Positions 38,981 through 50,647 are shown, numbered from the stretch's first letter. The stretch is DNA of 64,000 nt from Marsupella aquatica (GCA_973895155.1 OZ316892.1:3720001-3784000); one strand, 5' to 3'. Made by a program: numbers and translations. Notes: a model not told the origin generated them from the letters alone.

Positions 38981-40254
38981 TTTGTTGGTGTTACTATATT
39001 GTCGAATTGGTACTTTCTAGCTTGGGTCTTCCGGAAAACAAGAGGCAATTGCATGCACATGAGGGAGTGAAGAATGGTTTTGGGGTTTGATAGAGTGAAC
39101 GCAGGCATTGTGGGATTCTTTCAGATCAGCAGAGTCAGGATGGTTTAAACTTTCAGATTTGCTCGTTGTTGCATATTAATTCCATGATTCATGTAAAATT
39201 ACTACCGAGTAAAGAGACCAATATAGACCACTTGCATGTACCATCAGAGCTAGACAACTTTAACTGGGTAGCTTTCTGGCGCGGGTTCTGGCCTAGCATT
39301 TGGCAAGTGAAATTAAGAGCCCCCAAAAGTAAAGTGCAAAAAAGAGCGCCAACAGTGACATGAACTTGCATTGATAAACCACTGCAATTAGCTTTGGGCT
39401 AAAAGTGAAGTGAAGTGAATTGGTAAACAATTGCACTTAGCTTTCATTGGGCTGCTGAGGTGCATGACCACCTGACCACATTCGGGACCACATTCCTGGT
39501 CTAGCTTACTTCAGTTACGAAAAAAACGTGTTCATGTAGAATATTGGAAAATGGTTATTGGCTAGTAGCTAGACCAGTCAAAATAATGACTAAACATTAT
39601 TTTGAGTGGTGGTAGGGGACACACAACAAGTGGACGAAGCGCCTTATATATCCTTAGCAATATAACAAAATACTTATAGTCCTTAATTATTTGGTCTTAT
39701 TTTGACGATATGCTCCTGGAGAACATTCCCAAATAAATTTCCATTAGTACACATTATCCCGGAAACAAAGAAAGAAAGTGATTCCTTGTTTGCAAACGCC
39801 GTGTTTAGACAGATTTTTGCAGGGCGTCTTAAAGAGTTTGATTTCCCGAAAGTATTGAATCAATTTTGAATTTGGACGTGGGGACTGTAGGACAGGAAAG
39901 CTAGCGCATTAAAACATGACTACAGAACAAATTTTGTCCCCTCTTCTCTCCATGATAGTCTCCAAGTACGGGCAGTGGTTGCGGAGGGTTTCTCCCACGA
40001 ATTCTAATCTAGTTCGACTCTGCCTACTTGAGACTCATCTCGAATTATGGCAAGTAGATGATGGACCCTGCCTACTATACGACACACCAAACTTACGGTG
40101 AGTACTTCAATTAATTAATATATAATCAATTAAGGATGGAAAAAACTCGTTTGGCTAATTAAGCCAAAGCAAGCCAGGTTAAATTCCTCGCATAACATTC
40201 AATTCTCCGGAACAAGGAGTGTCCACTTACTTTCTCGATCAAATCTAAAAGGTC
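38981..40254. other. Intergenic, 3' side of the homeobox gene
   Basis: No gene seen. Includes a short tandem AATTGGTAAACAATTGCA-like repeat at 39375-39450. The end of this stretch should hold the homeobox gene 3' UTR. Confidence 0.35.
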
Positions 40255-40872
40255 TCAAACTTGAATATTCCTTCTCTTGGAGCGATTTCTTCCAACTCTG
40301 TGGTTATTAAACCAATCCACTAACTGTATTCTGCTCAATCCAGTTTCCTCAATCAAAAGTTTTAGTTGGACTTTATTTGGCTGTGGACGCCCTGGATTCT
40401 GAGCTTGCCAATCTGTAAGAGCGTTCGTGATGTGCGGTTGAAAGTGAGATTTCAGTTTTCCTTTGAGCTCAGGATTCTCCTTCAGATTTCTCTTCCTTTC
40501 ATTTTCAAAAAGGCTCGAGACCTGGCGCTTATCCATTCCGTTGTCTAGTGCTATGTCTTCACATTCTTTGTCGGAGGGGTAAAAGCTGCCAGGGTTCTGA
40601 AGCCGCCAGTTTTTAGGAATGTCCTTGATGTGCTGAGGATGCACAGCAACTCTTCTGTCGTTCTGGCCTCTCATGTATGTGTAAACCCATTTGCAAACCT
40701 CCTTTATGAATGTTTCCATTGTGACTGGAACATTATCAGCCTGTAATGTTTGAAGAGTTGAATCAAGACTGCCCAGTAATGTTGGAAGAATTGGAGATCT
40801 TGCCTTCTTCATAGTTTCACAGAAGGCCTTCCCAACCATTTTATTAAGTAATAGAGTGGCCTCCATAATCAT
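40255..40872 (-). CDS. Two tandem TALE-type homeodomains (C-terminal part of gene)
   Basis: 205 residues. The second domain (about 135-195) has DWQAQNPGRPQP, TGLSRIQLVDWFNNHR and a basic end. Spacing from Trp to the PxP loop and on to TGL is exactly that of BELL/KNOX (TALE) homeodomains with their three-residue loop insertion. Asn51 and Arg53 of the recognition helix are present; position 50 is Asn instead of the usual Ile. The first domain (about 78-130) shows the same spacing with NWRLQNPGSFYPS and GMDKRQVSSLFENERKR, where Trp48 is Leu. The QNPG blocks shared by both suggest an internal duplication. No MEINOX, ELK or SKY/BELL domain is seen. In-frame codons run upstream of this ATG (TYALVTED), so the real protein probably continues into the ORF at 40877-41665 by an intron or after a frameshift. 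Confidence 0.78.
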   Translation of the reverse strand: MIMEATLLLNKMVGKAFCETMKKARSPILPTLLGSLDSTLQTLQADNVPVTMETFIKEVCKWVYTYMRGQNDRRVAVHPQHIKDIPKNWRLQNPGSFYPSDKECEDIALDNGMDKRQVSSLFENERKRNLKENPELKGKLKSHFQPHITNALTDWQAQNPGRPQPNKVQLKLLIEETGLSRIQLVDWFNNHRVGRNRSKRRNIQV

Positions 40873-40876
40873 GTCT

Positions 40877-41665
40877 TCAGTGACAAGAGCGTACGTATGC
40901 TTGACCTTCCGTCATGGCTTCAAAGCTAGATACAGCTGCATCAGATGTCACCGGAGGTTCTCTATGATCAGGTCCAGCCATCGGTGAGCTGGAGAGAGTT
41001 TGTCCCGTCTCCGATTCGTGGTATTCTGGTGCTGGACCTTCCGTCATGTATTCAAAGCTAGATACAGCTGCAGCGGATGTCACCGGAGGTTCTCCATGAT
41101 CAGGTCCAGCCATCGGTGAGCTGGAGAGAGTTTGCCCCGTCTCCGATTCGTGGTATTCTGGTGCTGGACCTTCCGTCATGTATTCAAAGCTAGATACAGC
41201 TGCAGCGGATGTCACCGGAGGTTCTCCATGATCAGGTCCAGCCATCGGTGAGCTGGAGAGAGTTTGCCCCATCTCCGCTTGGTGGTATTCTGGTGCTGAA
41301 CCTTCCGTCATGGCGTCAAAACTAGATACAGCTGCAGCGGGTGTCACCGGAGGTTCTCCATGATCAGGTCCAGCCACCGGTGAGCTGGAGAGAGTTTGCC
41401 CTATCTCTGATTCGTGGTATTCTGGTGCTGGATTGTTGGGACGTGGTTGCCCGCAACCATCTCTTAGCTCTGATTCGGAATGATCCGTTGGAAAACTTGG
41501 AGCTTGAGGGCCTACATCCACCATGTTTGATTGGTCCAACTGGTTTGTATCCCGATCTGGCCCTTCAGATTGGAAACGCTGCACATTGGGAACCTCAATG
41601 CTCCCATGAGTTTGTACTAGTTCGTGGAGCTCTGGCCGCACGTCAAATCCCAAACCTTGGCTCAT
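40877..41665 (-). CDS. Repetitive N-terminal part of the homeobox gene
   Basis: 262 codons from ATG 41665 (MSQGLGFDVRPE). A non-repetitive acidic lead of about 85 residues is followed by four copies of a 44-residue unit (132 bp) containing EYHESETGQTLSSSP and GPDHGEPPVT. It is Ser/Pro/Glu-rich and probably disordered, possibly a transcription activation region. It ends in a stop at 40877, five bases before the ATG of the homeodomain ORF, which is in another frame and overlaps in its open stretch. No annotated domain is recognised. Whether it joins the homeodomain part by splicing or is cut off by an indel cannot be decided without transcripts. Confidence 0.6.
   Translation of the reverse strand: MSQGLGFDVRPELHELVQTHGSIEVPNVQRFQSEGPDRDTNQLDQSNMVDVGPQAPSFPTDHSESELRDGCGQPRPNNPAPEYHESEIGQTLSSSPVAGPDHGEPPVTPAAAVSSFDAMTEGSAPEYHQAEMGQTLSSSPMAGPDHGEPPVTSAAAVSSFEYMTEGPAPEYHESETGQTLSSSPMAGPDHGEPPVTSAAAVSSFEYMTEGPAPEYHESETGQTLSSSPMAGPDHREPPVTSDAAVSSFEAMTEGQAYVRSCH
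40905..41440. repeat. 132-bp coding tandem repeat, four copies
   Basis: Period 132 bp (44 codons), so the array can change length without losing frame. The middle copies are nearly identical. Units contain GGTTCTCCATGATCAGGTCC and GGTGAGCTGGAGAGAGTTTG on the plus strand. Confidence 0.92.
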
Positions 41666-41745
41666 TTTCTAGAACGCGCCTACCTTTCAGCTGCAAATAT
41701 GTCACAAACTCAAGCAGAGGTTCTGCAGTCTATATATCCCTTGAG

Positions 41746-41862
41746 AGTTTCTCCTCCTTTAGTGGTTTTAGATGCTCTGAAGTTCAGCTACAATCTCTCT
41801 TAATTTCTCCTCCTTTCGTGGTTTTAGATGCTCGTAAGTTCAGCTGCAATCTCTCTTCCTTT
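41746..41862. repeat. Tandem duplication upstream of the homeobox gene
   Basis: TTTCTCCTCCTTNNGTGGTTTTAGATGCTC and AAGTTCAGCTNCAATCTCTCTT occur twice, about 67 bp apart, in the presumed 5' UTR or promoter. Confidence 0.75.
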
Positions 41863-41865
41863 TGA

Positions 41866-43916
41866 TCCCAGCCGATCTCACCTCCCTAGAAGATTTTAGG
41901 AACTGGAGGTTCCTTCTCTTGTTCCTTCCCTGGTTATTTCCTCGTGTCTGCAAGTTAAGTACCTACGTATTCTCAACGGCCCACTTAGCTCTGGTTGCAC
42001 TAGCTCCAGGCCTCCGATGTCCCGGCCAGTATCCTCGTCCCTACTTTAGATCCACACGTCCCCACGTTTGGTCAGATCCGGCAGTCCTTGCTACTCTATA
42101 ATTGCAAAAATCCGTCCAAATTAAGTGAAAGCTCTCCATATGAAACTTACGTTGGAGCAAATTGAACTCACAAGAAGGCTTCCGCCAACTTTCAGGATAA
42201 CAAGCCTTCAAAAATTTCAGAACCTTGTACAGTGCCCTTGATAGATCTTTTTGGATGCTTAAATACTTTGAAATTCAACATTCCACATCTGCTGGTACAA
42301 AGAGTTGAGAATGGAAACTGACAAATGACATACAAGAGTTCCACATCTACTGGTAGAAAGAGTTAGAATGGAAACTGACAAATGACGATACAAGAGTTGG
42401 GAATGGAAACTGGCAAATGATCTATTGTACACTAAACCCCATCTACTGTCTTTAGTTGGGAAGGGAACTGACAAATGATCGATTCTAGTCTGGCCTACCG
42501 TTACAATGAATGACATGTCTCTGGCAGTAAATTCCTTACCATGAACTTAGCCATGAGGTAGTTAACGCAGCTGTTCCGCATCAACTACCAGAGGACCGCC
42601 ACCGCTGGGTCTGTGACGTTAGCTCATCGGTTCATCGTGTGTACATCGGACAGAAATTTGACTTTTCTTAAAAGCAAGCCCTGTTCTCCACATCATTTCG
42701 ATTCGCTTATTTCAGTGTCGTGTGGCACACAGTGGCTACCGAGTCGTTGTCACCTTCACCTGATCCCTGAGTTTAAGTCCTATTCTGGCTGCCCCCGCAC
42801 TAGCAACAAGGCTGAAAATGACTTGGTGTTCAGAGCCCTCTTCTGTCCTTCGGTTCACTCCTTTCATTCGCAACTCACATATGACCTCCCACACCATTCA
42901 ACAAGCAAGAGGCCAGAAGTGAAGGAAAAAAGCTGCACACTTAACACAATATTTGCCACGTTCATCGCTGTAACTTGCTCCTACATTCTAGCTCCTGTTC
43001 GATAATTCTCGAAAGTGGTACAATCTCGACTGACCAACACCGCAAAACATAAGAAAAATCTTGCTTAAAACAAAGCAGAAGACGAAGCTTAATATGTTCA
43101 CGATTTGATAGAGCTGGTTCTTCTGATCTTCTGCAAACGAAGTCCTCTTCTCCGTTACAACAAGTAGGCCACCCAATGCCAATACCAGTAGATATCAAAC
43201 AAACCTGGAAAGTAAACAGATGAGCCCGTATACAATTTAATGAACTAAGACAGAGACCACTTCCACTGGAGTTAACTCAATTGAAGAGACGTTCTACACT
43301 TATTTTGAATGCTGCAAGCTGTAGCTTTCGCCAATGCTTAGAGCATCAAAATCCTAACTGTAGTAGATAATGAACTTCAAGGAATAAGCTACTGATACAT
43401 TTTGGGCGGGACCCTCGAAACCAATAAAATACTTCGTTGGGGCGCTAAGGGAAACAACGAAGAGTATCTACAGAGACACACTAATAAAGGTAGAGCGTCT
43501 TTACAGATGATTTCCCCCCACCTACCACCCTGTCACTTCCTGAAGCTAGTGAAGATAGGTTCAGTCATCATCACTCCAAATAGTAATTCTCCCATCATTG
43601 GCAAGAAAGGTTTTCCTGTGAAATAAAATCAGACTGTACGGTAATTAAAGAGCAATTTGCACCAATGGGGCTCAGTATTCTTAGTCGACAAATTCTTTAA
43701 CATGGGTTGACTGCCATGAGATCATTGTCACATCCCAACCAAAAAAAAAATAGTCTGACGCGCTAGCTTGTGGCTGCTGACGATGGCTCCTTGAACCGAA
43801 CGAATCAGTGATATCTATTATTAAGCACTAGTCAAAAGAGAATATAAACAATACCTCTGCGTTTCAATCTGTGCTCTTCAACATCTGCATTTCTTCACAG
43901 ATTGGCTTCACGACAA
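41866..43916. other. Intergenic region
   Basis: No gene supported. A short threefold repeat (GGAAACTGACAAATGA with ACAAGAGTT) lies at 42305-42480. ORFs at 42613-43005 and 42962-43198 overlap on both strands without motifs. Confidence 0.35.
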
Positions 43917-44195
43917 TCAAAACTCACAAGGATTCATTATAATGTTACAATGGAACTTAAGTAAGAAGCCCAACTTCAACGCCTCACACATTTTCAGCTT
44001 GTCATTCGTTGTCATCACTATCCAGCCTGAAAATGTCGAGTTATCCCTTCCCCATATTTCTGGGGGCCCGCCTAAATCTGCAATGAACAGGGGGCCGTGC
44101 TCTTGGCCAGAACCCTCTCCCTTTCGCACTCTGTTTTCAATATCTTTGGCTGCTGCAGCCATGGCTCTCTCCCGGTTAATCCTGGGCCAATTCAA
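43917..44195 (-). other. Unassigned ORF downstream of F-box copy B
   Basis: 92 codons, including a GGPPEIWGRDNS stretch and an Ala-rich helix. I do not recognise it. Its position just after the 3' end of F-box copy B, on the same strand, and short similarity of the CCTGGGCCAAT region to 24838 next to copy A, suggest it could be a leftover C-terminal piece of that gene. It could equally be chance. Confidence 0.25.
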
Positions 44196-44343
44196 GGAAG
44201 GATTTGGGGAAATCCAATCTGACCAATGACAAAACAGCTATACAACTGTCTGATATATAAACCACGTACTGGAAAGTTTTCTGTGCAGCAGCATCTTGTT
44301 CCCCTACATCACTATGCTTGGCTCTTTGGCCAAATTAAGGACC

Positions 44344-45134
44344 AGCTGCCAGCTATTGCTCAAAGCAAAACGGGACACATGCCAAAAAAAGGCTTGGCTC
44401 AACCGGAAAAGAGTGGGATTCTCTCCCATGCAATTTCTTTTCTATACGTTCCAAGACCTTTGCTTTGAAGAAGCTCGTAGCCAGATTGCCGGCCTCTCAC
44501 CCAACGAGCTATTGTGAGAACCTCGTTACTTAAGGGGACCGCAAAATTCGGATCAATTAATTCGGGGGTTATGGTGGGGGTCCTCTCCAAGTTCACCAGC
44601 GATATCGTCACATGAAACGGAATGCTTCAGTACCCATAAATTCGTGTTGGTATCTTCTACATAAATCTTAGGATATCCACTTGTAGGGCTTGTCATCAAA
44701 TACTTTTTGGGCTCTCCGTTGACCCTCCTTGGGTCACCTGTGAAGCACATTTCTGGAACTTCGTCCGAAGATAGAGGCTCAGAACTCTCTTCTAGTCTCC
44801 ATGAATTAATCCACCACGCTCCACAAAGTGTTGAAGCGATCTGGGCACCAGTCTCCGTATCCTTGATGCAGAAATTCATGAAGTTTACCTTCTGCTCGGA
44901 ACTGGCAATTAATTAATTAACTATGCAACGCGTGTCCTCCCGTTCCGATCCTTGACTGTTTGTGCACTCTTTCCACAGCCCTTGTCCAGTCAGATGAGGA
45001 CATAAACCTTTTCCTCGTCCTGGTCAACTATTTGTCTTCTGTCGTTGCCTTGCTGGTCTGTGCTCTGTGGACTTTTGTGTTTGTGAAAACAAACATATAA
45101 GTTACCACTGGATGCAATCAGCTGACAAAACCAC
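44344..45134 (-). pseudogene. F-box gene copy B, 3' part, cut by CACTA
   Basis: Matches 24893-25673 of copy A. The frame is open over 44553-44879 (kelch-like ETGAQIASTLCGAWWINSW and PRRVNGEPKKYLM) and continues in part to 44399. The 5' part of the gene lies beyond the CACTA insertion at 60116-60226. About 280 bp present in copy A between these two pieces is missing from B. Confidence 0.8.
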
Positions 45135-45137
45135 ATA
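45135..45137. repeat. CACTA target-site duplication ATA, left
   Basis: ATA directly before CACTACTACA; matches 60116-60118. Confidence 0.85.
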
Positions 45138-45147
45138 CACTACTACA

Positions 45148-45520
45148 TATTTGCCGTTTTTGCGAAGGTCAATTACAAGGGGATAAACGCACCGCGAAGC
45201 GCCGTTCATCGCTCATCTTGCGATGCAAACCGCATCTCAAACTGCGACACTGACACTCTCGCAACCATTATTTGCGAAACCAACATCTTCGCAAATATTT
45301 GCAAAACCAAATATGTCGCAAAATGTTTCTGAACCTTTGAGCATTCTACTTAGTAGCGATGTTTACCGTTTCGCAAACAACTTGCGACGCCGATTGCATC
45401 GATAACGTTGCGATATTTTTGTTATCGGAAAGCGGCGTGCGATGCAAAATTAATCGCAATACAGCGAAACTAAGAGAATCGCTAGTTTGCGAGATATTGT
45501 GGCTCGCAAAATCATGGCGC
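45148..45520. repeat. CACTA left subterminal repeats
   Basis: More than ten scattered copies, in both orientations, of TTTGCGAA, TTCGCAAA and TTGCGATG cores. Such arrays are the binding sites of the TNPA-type protein in En/Spm elements. Confidence 0.8.
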
Positions 45521-45539
45521 CTCAGTGGTTCTCTTTAGA

Positions 45540-46270
45540 GAAGGCTTGAGTTTCGGAAAGTTGAGATGCGAGTTGCTTCGGAATGTAGCGATGGTGTTGG
45601 GATGGGATCTAGCGATGAGGTAGGAATCGTTAATGTAGCCATTAGGTTGAGATGGGTAGGGGTTCGCAAAATGGTTCGGAAATTTGGTTTTGGGGTTTGT
45701 CAGATTTAGAAAGGGCATGGGACAAGGAATGGAGGAAGGAGGGTCAAGGAGAGAGGAGGGAGGAGGGAGGAGGCACACTTTAGGAAGAAAAGGAGGAGGA
45801 AGGGTTGACTTAAGGGGGGACAAGGAACAAAGGGAGGAGGAGGAGGGCGGTTTAGGGTGCACAAGGAAATGAGGGAGGAGGGAGCGTACCTACCTACAGT
45901 TTAGGGAGGGAAAAGGAAAGGAGGGAGGGAGGGTGGAAGGTATAGGTTTAGGAGAGGGACAAGCCAAGGAGGGAGGAGCATAGGTTGAGGACAGTGAAAG
46001 GTGGAAAAATTGAGGGCATCTATAGGTTTTAAAAAGGAAGGGGTTGAGACAAGGGGAGGAGGGAGGTGGGTACAAGTACTAGAGAGAAAGGCTAGGGGGT
46101 GGGAGAAGGAAAGCTACGAGGAGGAATGACTACAAGCGACATGAGTTTTCTTTTCATAAAGTGTACCAAAAGGTGTGGGAGTGTACATAGGACTGTGGGG
46201 ATGGAAGATGTAAAAAAGCCACATTTAAAATTGATATACTTACAAGATTGATTTGGGCAAACATAAATTT
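45540..46270. other. Purine-rich DNA between left end and TNP2
   Basis: A GGAGGA/GGGAGG-rich stretch (45710-46080) with no credible gene. The Pro/Ser-rich or Gly/Glu-rich ORFs here are simple by-products of base composition. Confidence 0.5.
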
Positions 46271-46279
46271 ATTAATAAT

Positions 46280-49200
46280 TTAGAAACACATATTTCTCCA
46301 ACCAAGAAGAGAGATCCTCATATGTTCAAATCTAACTATATATCCACATAACATATACCCCTCAAACTTGGTCCTCATCCTCTTCAGGTTGGGACACAAC
46401 CAGAATATCTGCTTTTCCCCAACAACTGAACGAGATCGTGGCACATATGTGATGACAAGTGACCATTCCTCTGGGTTTGGGGGGTATGGAATATAGAAAT
46501 ATTGTTCCACATGACTTGGAAAAGTGAACGGCTCTGATGTTTGCCAATGAGATGGCTGGAAACTAGTGGCAGATGTCTTTAGCCGTGTAAATCCACACTC
46601 ATCTTGAAGCACGGTGGGATTGTTACCTGCAAGGTTCACTTTGAACCACTTGCACTTGAAGACATACTCTTCAAACTTTGATTGTGCATCATAAGAGATC
46701 ACTAGGATCTCCTCTATCTTTCCATAATGTGGCACAACATCTCGAATAATATTTGTGTCATGGCGACTGCTGCGGGAATCTTGAGAGAATTGTCCTTGAA
46801 CTCCACAATCAAAGGTACGACCCCTCTTCTCATCAAGGGAATAAACCCTAAAATCCACCAAACCATAAGGACATGTTACAAAAATAGGCATAAACATATA
46901 ACAATTCATATCACATGCCAAAAAATTGTCTCTTCAATATATGTGGGTGTATTACACATAAATTAAAATCACCATAGATGAAAGGTTACTAAGGTACTTG
47001 GAAATAACCTGAAATGTCTCCCTTGTGTCCACATTGCCGTCCTTGTTGTAACCATTCTCAAGGGACAATGAACAATGGTACGGACATCATCTGTGATAGC
47101 TGGAAAATGTAATACATTCTCTCCCCTCGCTACCATGTCATCCACCTCAACCAACTTCTCCTTCATGTAGTCATGGTACTTTGGAAAGATCCTTGGTCTT
47201 CTACTGGTACTTTTGGCATCCTCATAGAAATCCCTCCATTCTTCCATGATAGTGCTGTTACTCAACATGAATGTGGTTAGTTGTTTCAACTCCACTGGTG
47301 TCAACATGCGGGTTTTGATAGCACCTGTTAAACGATCCTCCTCATCTTCCCTCTCCTCTACCCAAGTACGGGGAGAGGTACGATCAATTGTGGCTAATAT
47401 GTTACTGCAATAGAACATACTCTCTGCTGCCAAGTATCCTGTAGCCATGCTTCCCTCAACCCGTGCCCGGTTACGTACATAACCCTTTAATACTGCCATG
47501 TACCGTTCCAACCAATACATCCACCGACAATGCACAGGACCAGCAATGGCCACCTCATGAACAAGATGAACAAGTAAATGCACTTGGTAATCAAAAAAGG
47601 AAGGAGGAAGGGCCTTTTCTAACTTGCATACCACCTCTGCTGCCAGTACCTCCATTCCCGGGATCTCTTCACAGTATATCTCCTTAGAACATACCCATCT
47701 CAATAGTTTTCCCAATGACCAAATGGCATCTTGCACTTCTGAACTTGCCAAACCTATTATGGCCACGGGCAATATATGCTGCAATAACCGATGATAGTCA
47801 TGCGTCTTGAGATACATTGGCCACTTATGATTGTCCTCCATCCCAAAGGCCTTCCAGAGATTGGCACCATAACCAGTAGGAAACCGCATGCCTCCTATGT
47901 GATTCCTAAACTCCCTTCTCTGGCCAACAGGAAGCACCCATGGGGCTGAAGGTCGATGTTCTATCCCTGTGATAGGATCAATTGTGACCCATACATCTGG
48001 ATGCATCTCAAGATCCTCACAAGCCTCCCTGAAGTTAGTGTCCTTTTCTCCATAGAAAGCCTTTATCAAAGCCTTTCCCACATTTCCCTCAATGTGCATG
48101 GGGTCTAATAGATGGCGGATCTTCAACTCTCCCCAATAAGGCAAAGTGGTTAATATACTCCATCTAGTCAACCCGCTACCCTCAAATTGCATGGGATCCT
48201 CCGGGTTTGCCACTCTATCAACCAAGTCTTTCCAATGTGCAAAAGTTGTTGGCTCTGGTATATCACGTTCATCACCAAAGGGCATATCAATGGAGGAAAA
48301 TAGTAGTGGGTCAAACCTCATCTGATGGCCCATTGGCAGAAACTTTGTATGCCCAAGATAAACAATCTTGTGAAGGTGTGATGAGTACTTGGCTATATCA
48401 CCAAGACTTGGGCCACAAGTGGAGCAAGCCTTGTAGCCTTGGGTTTGCAACCCACTCACAAAGCCAAATCCTGGTCATATAGACACACATAATGTAGAAC
48501 TAGCACATGGAAATGACGGGATAACATGCATTATCATATCATGCTGGATGTAAACAAAAAAAGAGTGTTGTAGTTTCATAGTTCTTACCTGGGTAGTCAT
48601 GCATGGTCCACATACAAACCCCTTTTAGTTTAAAAACCCGTGGGGTACCCCCTATAGTCTTTCGACCGTCATATGCCCATATTCCGTCCCATAATTTTTG
48701 GAGTTCCTCAACCACTAATGCCAAATAGGTGTCCATGTTCTTCACCTTCTTTGGCCCTGGGATAATCAAAGATAGCAATAAAAAACCCTTTTTCATGGAC
48801 AACCATGGTGGAAGGTTGTAATTCATGAGAACCACTGGCCAAACTGATGTAGGTCTCCCCTTCCCTCCAAGTGAATGAGGGCTAACCCCATCTGATGCCA
48901 ACCCAAGTCGCACATGCCGAGGCTCACGCTCAAAATCTGGCCATGTTGACTCCACATGTTTATGAGCAGGAGAGTCAACTGGTAATCGCATCACACCGGG
49001 CTCCGAACGATGCTTCTTGTGCCATACCATCAACTCGGCCAAGTCAGAACATCTATACATGTGCAACAAACGAGGAATAATGGGAAACCAACGAACTACT
49101 TTTCTTGGCACCTTCCCGGTTAGCATGTTTGGGTCATACCGTGGCTCATGACATACTGTGCATTCTGTCATATGGGCTTTGTCCCCATGAAATAATATGC

Positions 49201-49773
49201 AATCATTCACACAGGCATGAATGATATGGTAATCCATGCCAATGGATGAGAGAATCTTCTTTGCATCCTTCCAAGTTCCAGGCAACACATTCTCCAAGGG
49301 TAACATCAAGTCATGACAATATTCAAATATGTCTGATAACATAGAATTGTTTGCCTTATGTTTGGCCTGAATGTTCAACAACCCCAATATGGCTGACAAA
49401 CGACTCAACCGAGCACCCTCAAAGATAGGTGTCCGGGCATGTTCCTCAGCCTCCTTCCATTGTTGTTGTCCCTCTGGAGTATGTTGTGGTCGTGGGTCAT
49501 TTTGGGGGGCAGCTCCTTCAACACTAATGTCAGGGATACCATCTTCAACATCAGCACCAAACCAATCAACCATGAAGTCATCCATGGCTCTGTCCTGGTC
49601 ATGCATGACCTGGTCATCAGTCTGAGGTGTTGCTTCCTCATCACCATGATCACTTACATCATTACTTGATGAGGAATCATCCTCTGATGGTTCTCCCTCT
49701 TCTGGCATGCCCATCTCCCGATATGCTGCTCTCAACCTTCGTGGTAACATTTGTTGAGATGGTTGCACATTCT
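46280..49773 (-). CDS. TNP2-type CACTA transposase (at least 3 exons)
   Basis: Exons read 49773-48589, 48470-about 47009 and 46847-46280 on the minus strand, with GT..AG introns at 48588-48471 and about 47008-46848. Exon 1 has an acidic start then the TNP2 region (SRLSAILGLLNIQAKHK, CVNDCILFHGD, CTVCHEPRY, GVCMWTMHDYPG). Exon 2 has GYKACSTCGPSL, HWKDL, a DUF4218 block (GPVHCRWMYWLERYM, VRNRARVEGSMATGYL) and the catalytic-core surroundings. Exon 3 is the DUF4216-like end (VFKCKWFKV). All these follow in the order known for plant TNP2 proteins, and the frame is open throughout. It binds the element's own ends and catalyses its movement. A splice acceptor at 49774 suggests that one or more upstream exons exist, perhaps the zinc-finger exons at 55326-55879. 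Confidence 0.88.
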
Positions 49774-50022
49774 ACGCACGACACAACCAAAAAACCTCTT
49801 GATGTATATTTCACCAGGTACAACAAAAACAGACTTCAGACCATTCATTCAAGACAAATTAACTATCAGTTTTAAGGATTGATTGCATGCATTCACATTA
49901 AGAACTTAAGTGAAGGGCCACACCAAAATTATACTACTCCAAAATGAGGCCAGAGGACATGTATATAACATTGATAAGTGTGAAGTACACACAAGGTACA
50001 AGAGGATGTATGACGTGGCTCC

Positions 50023-50647
50023 CTAATCCCACTCATAGTGTGTGAATAACTCATCTCCAGCTCTAATAGTCCTAGTGGCAAGAACTAAGCAATGGTCCTT
50101 ATGATATGTCGTTCCATATGGTGCCGGCATTGGGCCATCAGTAAAAACCCACTCACAATTGGCCCTACGCTTGGGTCGAGTCCCCACAGTACTATTTATA
50201 AAGCCAGCAATATTCCCATTACATACGGGATCACCGTCTATCACCCGCTGCTCACTATACCTTCTAGTGCTACCATGAAAAATATCCATCTCCAAGGCAT
50301 ATGTTTTCCACTCAGGATGTTGTGCAAGGATCATGTTCCAGTGTCTTCTCTTGTAGATGGGTCCACCGTATGGGAACAAAGTAGGACCCTCTCTACCATG
50401 AGCACTTGACCCACTCCCATCATCCATGATGATATCCTCACAAGCAAATACTCCATATCCGTGTCTCTCTCCAAGTGTGGAAGCTTTCACAATACAATGT
50501 CTACCCCAAACCACAATCTCCTCATCATAACCGGGAAAATAAGGCAAGCCAAGAGTTATAGGATCCCAATCTTTGATGATAGAGGCACACTTGCCAGTGA
50601 ATGAACAAATGCCCCACCTACCCTCAACTAGTGTTCTTGATGGGTCA
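50023..50647 (-). CDS. SET-domain ORF inside the CACTA element
   Basis: Open for 207 codons after a possible splice acceptor (CCCAG at 50652-50648) and ending HYEWD-stop at 50023. The upstream part carries IKDWDPITLGLPYFPG. A SET-like fold follows: GERHGYGVFACEDI, YGGPIYKRRHW, then NGNIAGFINSTVG, RRANCEWV, CLVLATRTIRAGDELFTHYEW. These match the N/HxxxPN-like, AxRxIxxGdEL and final Tyr elements of SET methyltransferase domains. No Cys-rich pre- or post-SET is seen. Start codon and upstream exons are unclear. It lies between TNP2 and the GC-rich insert, on the same strand as TNP2, so it may be cargo or a part of the element's own coding set. Catalytic activity is not shown by sequence alone. 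Confidence 0.68.

Noticed and set aside
45710-46080. ORFs in purine-rich DNA on both strands
   Set aside because: Low-complexity Gly/Glu/Arg or Pro/Ser composition, no motif.
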